DNA of 41,341 nucleotides from Candidatus Peregrinibacteria bacterium (GTDB taxonomy: Bacteria; Patescibacteriota; Gracilibacteria; UM-FILTER-43-11), in the NCBI GenBank assembly GCA_016932505.1, contig JAFGCT010000030.1:1-41341 (forward strand), given 5' to 3'. How positions within the stretch are numbered: position 1 is the first letter of the stretch; each line of letters starts with the position of its first letter. Made by a program: the position numbers and the translations under genes. This document shows positions 7,196 to 13,434 of this stretch, piece after piece. The notes under the pieces are model-generated. The model saw only the letters and a list, made by a program, of their open reading frames with translations. It ran no database searches and had not been told where the DNA came from.

Positions 7196-8446
7196 ATGAA
7201 AAAACCAGAAATTTTATCACCCGCAGGCGATTTGAATAAACTCAAGACAGCATTCCGTTATGGGGCTGATGCTTGTTATATGGGTATGCCGTCGCTAAGC
7301 ATGCGTGTCCGCGAGAACGAAATGAATAAAGATGACCTTGAAGAATCTCTCAAATTAAAAAATGAATTGGGTAAAAAAATCTATCTAACCATGAATATTC
7401 ATGCGCATGAATCAAGGTTAAATTTTTTGGAAAAAGAAATCGAAAGGCTTACAGAGTTGCATGAAAAAGATCTTAGTCCTGATGGAATACTTATTTCTGA
7501 TGTTGGCATATTGGCAGTTATTAAAGAAAAATGTCCTTGGATACCAGTTCATATAAGCACTCAGGCTAACATTCTCAACTCCTCTGCTGTGGAATTTTGG
7601 GCTAAGCAAGGAGTTGAAAGGGTTGTATTGGGTCGTGAGGTCAGTCTTCGTGAGCTACAAAAAATCCGTTCAACTCTCAAGGAAAAAGGAATTGAGGTTG
7701 AATTAGAAAGCTTCGTACACGGGGCAATGTGCATTGCATATTCTGGGCGTTGTCTGCTTTCAAGTTTTATGACATCCAGATGTGCTAATGAAGGAATGTG
7801 CGCACATAGCTGTCGTTGGAAGTACAAACTCCACATTGAAGAAGAGGAGCGACCTGGTCAATTTATGCCAATTGAAGAAGATGAAAACGGATCTTATATA
7901 ATGAGCTCAAAAGATATGTGTATGATTGAGCATTTAAAAGATTTAATCGATGCAGGATTGGACTCATATAAAATTGAAGGGCGACATAAAACCGAATATT
8001 ACGTTGCTGTTGCGTCGCGCGCATATCGCCAAGCTATGGATTTAGCTATGGAGGGTAAACCGCCCACTCCAGAAATCTTAGAACTTGTAGAATCTATCAA
8101 CACTCGTGGATATATGACGGGCTTTTGGTATGGCAAGCCGTCTGCTGAAGGCCAAAATTACGAAGACCGTGGCAATTATAACGATCATTTTTGCTTTGCA
8201 GGAATAATTCGCATAGTCGAAGGAAATAAAGTTACAATGGAAGTGAGAAACCGCTTAAATAAAGGCGATAGGCTCGATATAATAACTCCTGAAAAAAATA
8301 TTCCGATTACTCTTTCCTCTTTTAATAACGCTAAAAATGGTGAAGAAATAACAGAAGCTAGTGCTGGTCAGGAATTCTCAATAACATTTGAAGTCGATGA
8401 ACCGGTGGAAGTAGGTTTTGTTGTAAGGAAAGCTTTGAAAAATTGA
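7196..8446 (+). CDS. U32 family peptidase-like protein (TrhP/YegQ/YrrO type)
   Basis: A 416-residue U32 protein. The N-terminus KPEILSPAGDLNKLKTAFRYGADACYMG is the family signature start, given here as its visible features: LSPAGD and GADACYMG. A cysteine cluster around HGAMCIAYSGRCLLS and CAHSCRWKY (residues about 176-207) matches the iron-sulfur-binding cysteines of the TrhP/RlhA branch, and KIEGRHKTEYYVA follows near residue 260. TrhP makes 5-hydroxyuridine in tRNA from prephenate; despite the family name, most members are RNA-modifying. Whether prephenate is available here is unknown. A C-terminal beta-rich domain is present (about 330-416). It is divergent from the arfB-like gene with a 40-bp shared promoter region. 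Confidence 0.87.
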   Translation: MKKPEILSPAGDLNKLKTAFRYGADACYMGMPSLSMRVRENEMNKDDLEESLKLKNELGKKIYLTMNIHAHESRLNFLEKEIERLTELHEKDLSPDGILISDVGILAVIKEKCPWIPVHISTQANILNSSAVEFWAKQGVERVVLGREVSLRELQKIRSTLKEKGIEVELESFVHGAMCIAYSGRCLLSSFMTSRCANEGMCAHSCRWKYKLHIEEEERPGQFMPIEEDENGSYIMSSKDMCMIEHLKDLIDAGLDSYKIEGRHKTEYYVAVASRAYRQAMDLAMEGKPPTPEILELVESINTRGYMTGFWYGKPSAEGQNYEDRGNYNDHFCFAGIIRIVEGNKVTMEVRNRLNKGDRLDIITPEKNIPITLSSFNNAKNGEEITEASAGQEFSITFEVDEPVEVGFVVRKALKN

Positions 8447-8621
8447 AAATGATGATGAGCTTTGTGAGGTCATATATGCTAAATAGTATTGATGAGGTTA
8501 TTAAATATGAAAATGAAATTATTTAATCTTTGAAGTTTTTCACATTTTCACATTTTCAAAAAAGACTTACATTAACACAATATAGCACTACAATAAAAAA
8601 TTGAGATTGCTTATAAAACCA
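8447..8621. other. Gene-free stretch after the U32 gene
   Basis: It holds a possible 25-codon ORF (from about 8450) with no supporting signal and a short tandem repeat of cacatttt near 8539-8556. I see no structured RNA or convincing gene. Confidence 0.3.
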
Positions 8622-8650
8622 TTGACATTTTTTGACAATATAAATAAAAT
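8622..8650 (+). promoter_or_regulatory. Consensus sigma70-type promoter for the 53-residue ORF
   Basis: TTGACA (8622-8627) lies exactly 17 bp from TAAAAT (8645-8650). A second TTGACA lies at 8632-8637. The ORF start is at 8682, giving a leader of roughly 25 nt. Confidence 0.65.
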
Positions 8651-8681
8651 GCTTTCGATTTAATAAGTCACCCTCCAAAAA

Positions 8682-8843
8682 ATGACATTATCGGAAGATA
8701 GAATTGCCACTGGTCCACTTGAACAATTAGAAAGCTGGTTAGGATTAACTCGTTTCCAGCCAGTTGATAGTTTTAACCTAGGTGATGGGGTAAAGAACGT
8801 TGTATCTTCAACTCGTGGTTTTTTTAGTAAATTATTTGGGTAA
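8682..8843 (+). CDS. Hypothetical 53-residue protein
   Basis: A small unrecognised ORF starting MTLSEDRIATGP and ending RGFFSKLFG. It has an acidic, Leu-rich middle (LEQLESWLGL) that could form an amphipathic helix, and an aromatic/basic end. It is framed by a near-consensus promoter 32-60 bp upstream and an inverted-repeat terminator 15 bp downstream, which is the main reason to call it. There is no Shine-Dalgarno, like most genes here. No function can be assigned. The minus strand is also open across this stretch but lacks such flanking signals. Confidence 0.55.
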   Translation: MTLSEDRIATGPLEQLESWLGLTRFQPVDSFNLGDGVKNVVSSTRGFFSKLFG

Positions 8844-8857
8844 TAAAAATCATTCAA

Positions 8858-8888
8858 AAAAACCATAAATTATTGTTTATGGGTTTTT
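8858..8888 (+). terminator. Rho-independent terminator
   Basis: The stem is AAAAACC-ATAAA (8858-8869) against TTTATGGG-TTTTT (8876-8888) with a 6-nt loop and one bulged G. The T-run closes the 53-residue ORF unit; the mirrored A-run could also stop transcripts from the minus-strand tRNA-Lys. Confidence 0.65.
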
Positions 8889-8909
8889 AATGGTGGGTGT
8901 TCCGGGACT
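8884..8909 (-). repeat. Duplicated 3' end of tRNA-Lys (26-bp direct repeat)
   Basis: Bases 8884-8909 are identical to 8975-9000, which span the last 19 nt of tRNA-Lys including CCA plus seven flanking bases. The copy stops mid T-arm, and a perfect palindrome, TCCGCC-ACA-GGCGGA (8910-8924), follows directly. This resembles an attachment-site or insertion scar. Confidence 0.75.
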
Positions 8910-8981
8910 TCCGCCACAGGCGGATAAACTTCTCGTCTCACTATTTATCCATCTATTCAGGATAGTAGATAAGTTTTTTAA

Positions 8982-9057
8982 TGGTGGGTGTTCCGGGACT
9001 CGAACCCGGGACCAATAGCTTAAGAGGCTACTGCTCTACCAACTGAGCTAAACACCC
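8982..9057 (-). tRNA. tRNA-Lys (CTT anticodon)
   Basis: A 76-nt cloverleaf with encoded CCA. Acceptor GGGTGTT pairs with AACACCC. The D-arm is AGCTCAGTTGGTAGAGC, the anticodon loop CTCTTAA gives CTT (9022-9024), and the T-arm is CCGGGTTCGAGTCCCGG. It reads lysine AAG codons. Confidence 0.96.
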
Positions 9058-9077
9058 ATGGCTTTTTTAGCGTGGAA

Positions 9078-9106
9078 ACTTTAACACATGGGGGGTGTTT
9101 ATTCAA
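9078..9106 (-). promoter_or_regulatory. Likely tRNA-Lys promoter
   Basis: On the minus strand, TTGAAT (9101-9106) is 17 bp from TAAAGT (9078-9083). The tRNA 5' end is 20 bp downstream of the -10 box. Confidence 0.5.
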
Positions 9107-9113
9107 GAATAAA

Positions 9114-9142
9114 TTGCTGAAAACTGACTATTCTCTTACAAT
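9114..9142 (+). promoter_or_regulatory. Promoter of the glycosyltransferase gene, leaderless
   Basis: TTGCTG (9114-9119) is 17 bp from TACAAT (9137-9142). The ATG at 9149 lies 6 nt after the -10 box, so the transcript would start on or beside the A of ATG. Confidence 0.6.
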
Positions 9143-9148
9143 GGCACT

Positions 9149-10237
9149 ATGAAAAGAATTTTATTTTACACCGACACGCCAAATATAGGAGGGGCTGAAA
9201 AGCAAATGCTTGTACTGGCTAAACATCTGAGTCGAAAGGGATTTGAGGTCGATTTAGCTTATGGGAAGTACAGTAAAATTTACAAGATGCATGATGATTT
9301 CTCTAAATATTGTAAGTTGGTCCACGTTTTACCGGCAATTCATAAACACGATCCACGACATTACACATCTTTAAAGAAGCTAATGAAGTCTGGTAAATAC
9401 GATTTGCTACATATTCATCTTTGGAATCCGGGAAGTTGTCGTTATGCATTTTTTGCGGCAAGTCACCTTAACATCCCAATAATAACAACTGAGCACGACC
9501 CATTTGAACTAACTGGACTTAAGCGTCAGATTAAGAAGAATTGCCTCAAAAAAACAGCTCAGACAATTGTAATCAGTCAAGACAATCTTAGACTGCTTGG
9601 CGAATATTATGAAGTGCCAAAAGAACGGCTTAAATTAGTTCATAATGGAATTGAATTGGACAGATTCCTAGACAGTACAAAGTGCGATAATTTACCTGTC
9701 CAGAGTGGCGAAATAGTAATAACTTGTATTGCCGAATTACATCCTCGTAAAGGTCATAAATATTTATTGAGAGCATTTATGAAATTGCAGGAGGAGATGC
9801 CTCAAATTAAAACTTCACTCTTACTTGTCGGTGAAGGGCCATTAGAGAATGAATTTAAAGAGCAATATTTCGAACAAAAAAATATTCATTTTCTTGGGTG
9901 GAGAAATGATATACCTGAAATCCTAAAATCATCAGACATCTTTGTTCTCCCGTCCCTTAAAGAAGCTTTTGGTCTTGTATTAGTAGAGGCTATGGCTAGT
10001 GGAGTACCAGTTATCACAACAAATACAGGCGGGGCAGTTGATATTGTGCAGGACGGAAAAACAGGATATCTTGTTCCACCATCTAACTCAGAAAAAATTA
10101 CAGAAGCAATTCGTCTGATATTGCAGAATGAAGAACAAAAAAAAGACATTATTGCCTCGGCATTGGAAAGTGCAAAGCAAAATTTTACTGCGGATAAAAT
10201 GACTGATAATACAATTGATGTATATATGAATAAGTAA
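9149..10237 (+). CDS. GT4-family glycosyltransferase
   Basis: A 362-residue GT-B enzyme. The N-terminal domain begins with the typical NIGGAEKQMLVLAKHL nucleotide-sugar fold segment. The C-terminal Glycos_transf_1 domain has the E-x7-E motif in KEAFGLVLVEAMASGVPVI (E272, E280) and GGAVDIVQDGKTGYLVPP. Such enzymes transfer sugars from NDP- or UDP-activated donors to lipid or glycan acceptors on the cytoplasmic face. Donor and acceptor are not predictable. It is a stand-alone gene with its own promoter, followed by a membrane-anchored methyltransferase. Confidence 0.88.
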   Translation: MKRILFYTDTPNIGGAEKQMLVLAKHLSRKGFEVDLAYGKYSKIYKMHDDFSKYCKLVHVLPAIHKHDPRHYTSLKKLMKSGKYDLLHIHLWNPGSCRYAFFAASHLNIPIITTEHDPFELTGLKRQIKKNCLKKTAQTIVISQDNLRLLGEYYEVPKERLKLVHNGIELDRFLDSTKCDNLPVQSGEIVITCIAELHPRKGHKYLLRAFMKLQEEMPQIKTSLLLVGEGPLENEFKEQYFEQKNIHFLGWRNDIPEILKSSDIFVLPSLKEAFGLVLVEAMASGVPVITTNTGGAVDIVQDGKTGYLVPPSNSEKITEAIRLILQNEEQKKDIIASALESAKQNFTADKMTDNTIDVYMNK

Positions 10238-10312
10238 AATTCCTCTGTGAGATTTATAATTTCTAATCTACAATAATATTGTAATTTTTGTAATATTTAA
10301 TAATTTAATAAA

Positions 10313-10894
10313 ATGGCTGAAAGTGTGATTTTTACCTTTATATTTGGGGCGATAGTAGTTTCAATTGTTTATTTTTTCAATTTAACTTGGTTTGACCCTC
10401 GCTTTCTTGTGATTATTCTCTTTCTCCTAATTCTCCCTGGTCTTTATGCAGCTTTTACAAGTGGACCATTTGTACCATCTGCCCGAAAGCGTCATAGAAC
10501 AATGTTGAAACTTGCAGATTTCGCGCCTAACGATATTGTTTACGATTTAGGATGTGGAGATGGAAGACTTGTTTTTGCCTCAGCTCCCCACGTTAAAAGG
10601 GCAATTGGATATGAGCTTTCTATCCCTTTGTTTTTATTCGGGAAAATTGTATCTATATTTAAATCCAAAAAAGCTTTTATACGTTATGGGAATATCTGGA
10701 GTCAGGATTATAAAGATGCAACTGTAATATTTTGCTACTTATTACCAGGCTCAATGAAAAAATTTCATAAAGAAATTTGGCCAAAATTAAAACCTGGTAC
10801 ACGCGTTATATCGAATGCATTTCAAATTCATGACTTAAAACCTGATGAACAGGAAGACAAGGTTTATTTGTATAGAAGAAAAACTAAGGTCTAA
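10313..10894 (+). CDS. Membrane-anchored class I SAM-dependent methyltransferase
   Basis: A 193-residue protein with two N-terminal hydrophobic segments (about 6-24 and 30-48) and then a class I methyltransferase core. Motif I is VYDLGCGDGRL (residues 76-86), the acidic residue after strand 2 is in GYELS, and IRYGNIW and VIFCYLLPGSM supply motifs II/III. The same anchor-plus-core layout is common in small uncharacterised bacterial methyltransferases, some related to rRNA or histone-lysine type enzymes. No substrate can be assigned. Its 3' end overlaps the convergent gene by 11 bp. Confidence 0.78.
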   Translation: MAESVIFTFIFGAIVVSIVYFFNLTWFDPRFLVIILFLLILPGLYAAFTSGPFVPSARKRHRTMLKLADFAPNDIVYDLGCGDGRLVFASAPHVKRAIGYELSIPLFLFGKIVSIFKSKKAFIRYGNIWSQDYKDATVIFCYLLPGSMKKFHKEIWPKLKPGTRVISNAFQIHDLKPDEQEDKVYLYRRKTKV

Positions 10895-11423
10895 CAAGAG
10901 ACCATATTCCTTCTATGCCGTTACCCTCTGTATGCCCAGGCTGTTCATCTCCAATATAATAATACAAAGGCTGACCATTGTAAGTTACTTGCCATGGTCC
11001 GTCTGATCTTTCCATAATATCAAGTTCTCCATCAACACCTTCACCAAATATTATTGTCCCTTGAGTCCATACCGGCCTCCATGCATAAGCACAGTCATTA
11101 TAACAACTACTGCTTTCACTTGTATCTTCAGAAGAAGCGTATAAGGACATTCCTGCTTTATCTACTAAAAATTCCCCAAAGCTTTCATTTGAGGAAATCT
11201 GAAACATTGAATTAGCCCTTGCCATTAAGGCCTGTCTTTCTTCGATGATATTATACATTTTGGTTATTACAAACTTTTTCATTACCTGAGGTGTGCCTAG
11301 CCCGATTTGTGCCTGTTTTTGGTAAATGCAGACAACAAAAAACGCTCCGATAACAATAACTGCAAGAGCGACAATTTGAAGAGGTGATAATGATTTTGAT
11401 TTTTTTGTTGATTTTTTAGCCAC
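10884..11423 (-). CDS. Membrane-anchored 'secreted repeat' (Lipoprotein_15-like) protein
   Basis: A 179-residue protein. It has a Lys/Ser-rich cytoplasmic start (1-11), a single membrane helix (about 14-34) and an extracytoplasmic C-terminal domain (about 90-179). That domain holds the COG4315 pattern: SLYASSEDT, a CYNDCAYAWRPV cysteine pair, WQVTYNGQPLYYY and GDEQPGHTEGNG. Only one complete repeat is present, whereas many family members carry two. The function of the family is unknown. The start is GTG at 11423. A TATAAT box lies about 32 bp upstream on the minus strand (near 11456-11461). Confidence 0.8.
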   Translation of the reverse strand: MAKKSTKKSKSLSPLQIVALAVIVIGAFFVVCIYQKQAQIGLGTPQVMKKFVITKMYNIIEERQALMARANSMFQISSNESFGEFLVDKAGMSLYASSEDTSESSSCYNDCAYAWRPVWTQGTIIFGEGVDGELDIMERSDGPWQVTYNGQPLYYYIGDEQPGHTEGNGIEGIWSLVRP

Positions 11424-11583
11424 TATATTTAAGGTTATTTGATAAACTTAGCTTATTATAGCATAATAAAAAAATGATTAAATTTTTTCCCTTTACATCA
11501 AACAGTTTTTTTGTGAAATAGTAAAAAACATTTACACTTTTTTAACAACTACATATATTCGAACCATTATTCTTGATGTTTAG

Positions 11584-11660
11584 TGGTGGAGCTAAAGGGA
11601 CTTGAACCCTTGACCCCTTGCATGCCATGCAAGTGCTCTAGCCAGCTGAGCTATAGCCCC
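11584..11660 (-). tRNA. tRNA-Ala (GGC anticodon)
   Basis: 77 nt with encoded CCA (11584-11586). Acceptor GGGGCTA pairs with TAGCTCC. The anticodon stem CTTGC/GCAAG encloses the loop ATGGCAT, so the anticodon is GGC. The 5' end begins one base after the stop of the response-regulator gene, so it is probably cut from that mRNA unless a promoter lies inside the gene. Confidence 0.95.
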
Positions 11661-11661
11661 T

Positions 11662-12366
11662 TTATAATTCGTCTTCCCATAAAAAACCCCTTCCTTGAAC
11701 TGTTTTTATGCATTTTCCAAACTTGCTTCCAAGTATTTTTCTTAAGTGGCTAATGTGCACTCTAAGTTTATTATTTGCCTTTTTGTCATTCAATGCATCC
11801 TCTCCCCATAAATATCTAATTAAATCATCATAAGAAATAAAAACTCCAATATTTTTAAGTAATTTTGTAAGAATTAAATATCTAGTTGAACTTAAATAGA
11901 CTTCTTTGCCTTTTATGCTAAGTTTCTTTTTATCTAAATCGATTGATAAATCACCGTGATTTATTATATTGGTACTATTGTGTTTTGTAGGAAAAGATCT
12001 TCTTGCGACAGCCTTAACTCGGGCAATTATTTCTTCGGGATGGTACGGCTTTCTAATAAAATCATCAACGCCAATATTAAAAGCATCCCATGGCTTAATT
12101 TGAGTAATATCACAACCGGTTAGAATGATAACAGGGGTATTTATTTTATTTCTTCTCATCATTTTTATAATATCCAGTCCCTGTTCATTTTCTCTGCTAC
12201 ATGGAAAATGATGATCACAGATTATTACATCATATTTATGAGCAAGGATTGATTTTATACCCTCTTCATAGCTCATTGCAGTTTCGACTTTCCATTTCAT
12301 TTTATGAAGTATTTTTTTTAAATCTTCAACAATGGTTTTTTCGTCATCAATTAGTAATATTTTCAT
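11662..12366 (-). CDS. OmpR/PhoB-type response regulator
   Basis: 234 residues. The receiver domain (1-120) has acidic DDE at 7-9, phospho-acceptor D51 in VIICDHHFP, T83 and K106 (RKP). The winged-helix DNA-binding domain is at about 137-232 (ending GRGFLWEDEL). It is the likely DNA-binding output of the surrounding phosphotransfer cluster. It lies 17 nt downstream of the kinase-like gene in the same operon and directly upstream of tRNA-Ala. No target operators could be identified. Confidence 0.9.
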   Translation of the reverse strand: MKILLIDDEKTIVEDLKKILHKMKWKVETAMSYEEGIKSILAHKYDVIICDHHFPCSRENEQGLDIIKMMRRNKINTPVIILTGCDITQIKPWDAFNIGVDDFIRKPYHPEEIIARVKAVARRSFPTKHNSTNIINHGDLSIDLDKKKLSIKGKEVYLSSTRYLILTKLLKNIGVFISYDDLIRYLWGEDALNDKKANNKLRVHISHLRKILGSKFGKCIKTVQGRGFLWEDEL

Positions 12367-12383
12367 ATTGAATTAGTCTTATA

Positions 12384-12968
12384 TTAAAATTGTAATTTAA
12401 TTGTTTTTGATCCGATAATTATTTTTATGCCCATTTTATCTAATAGCTCAAGAGCAAGTTGATAGCCAGCTTGGTAATTATCATATTCCTGATTTTGAAT
12501 AGATACTATAGGAATAATCTTTTTCAGCTTTTCCTTTTGATTGCAGGAATGTGTAATTATAATTTTTTTTGAAGAAATATTAAACTTAAAATCAATTACT
12601 GTGGAACAGAACATTAATTTTTTAATTATTAATTCTAGGCTTTCCTGAATTCGTTTTTTATCACATCTGATTATAAAATCATTTCTATCTATAGAAAATA
12701 TTACTTTTTTTCTCGAAAAATCCTTTTTATATATTTCGCCAAGCAGGTTCAAGACTTCTTTAATATTTACTTCAGAGCTATTAAAATTCATTTTTTGACC
12801 AAGATAAATTCTTTCATATTCAACAAGTAATGCAGCAATTTTAATTAAATCCATTGCCCTATTTCTATCTTCTTTTGCAACACTTGTGCTATTTACAGTA
12901 ATATTTAAAACAGTAAATATATTTAGTAATGCATGCCTTATTACTGATTTGATTTCATCTTTGGTCAT
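12384..12968 (-). CDS. Histidine-kinase-like phosphotransferase with degenerate ATPase domain (Spo0B/ChpT-like)
   Basis: 194 residues without membrane helices. Residues 8-17 (VIRHALLNIF) look like a dimerisation/phospho-acceptor helix with H12, recalling the RHDWMN of Spo0B. Residues about 85-194 follow the fold order of a HATPase domain but lack the key boxes: the N-box position reads ELIIKKLMF without Asn, no DxGxG is present, and only a GYQLALELLDKMG remnant of the last helix remains. Such degenerate proteins (Spo0B, ChpT) relay phosphate between receivers rather than autophosphorylate. A truncated or decayed kinase is the alternative. It is in an operon with the OmpR-type regulator. Confidence 0.62.
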   Translation of the reverse strand: MTKDEIKSVIRHALLNIFTVLNITVNSTSVAKEDRNRAMDLIKIAALLVEYERIYLGQKMNFNSSEVNIKEVLNLLGEIYKKDFSRKKVIFSIDRNDFIIRCDKKRIQESLELIIKKLMFCSTVIDFKFNISSKKIIITHSCNQKEKLKKIIPIVSIQNQEYDNYQAGYQLALELLDKMGIKIIIGSKTIKLQF

Positions 12969-13062
12969 AAAATATCTATTGAAAAAAACTTATACTTCTA
13001 TAAAATTAAGACTAATGAATTATATATTAAATTTAATATTTTAAAAAGTAAATTTGTTAAAA

Positions 13063-13434
13063 ATGAAAAACATACTAATCTTAGAGGACGAAGAAGTAAT
13101 TGGGAAAATTTACGAAAAGGCACTTCTTAAATTAGGTTATAACGCCAAATGGTATAAAACAACAGCAGATGCTGAAAAGGCGGCAAATAAAGACAAATAT
13201 GATTTATTTATCCTTGATCATGGCTTAGTTAACGATGATAGATCCGGAGTGGAGTTAATACCTGTGCTTCAGAAGACAAATCCAAAAGCGAAAGTATTAA
13301 TGCTTACAAATTACAGTGATTTTCAGGTTGAAAAAAAGGCAAGAGCGGCTGGTGCTCATGACTATCTACTAAAGATTGATACCACACCTAACGTGTTAGC
13401 TGAATATGTAAAAAAATTATTTAGGAAGAGTTAA
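13063..13434 (+). CDS. Single-domain response regulator (CheY/Spo0F-like)
   Basis: 123 residues, receiver domain only. Acidic EDEE is at 8-11, phospho-acceptor D52 is in LFILDHGL, T82 in MLTNY and K104 in LLKID. With no output domain it must act by protein contact, as Spo0F or CheY do. I chose ATG 13063; a TTG at 13054 would add three residues. It is divergent from the kinase-like gene (94-bp shared upstream region) and its 3' end overlaps the membrane kinase by 18 bp. Confidence 0.88.
   Translation: MKNILILEDEEVIGKIYEKALLKLGYNAKWYKTTADAEKAANKDKYDLFILDHGLVNDDRSGVELIPVLQKTNPKAKVLMLTNYSDFQVEKKARAAGAHDYLLKIDTTPNVLAEYVKKLFRKS

Noticed and set aside
8660-8866. Minus-strand open frame of 68 codons
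   Set aside because: No promoter or terminator fits it; the plus-strand 53-codon frame has both and reads as a better protein.
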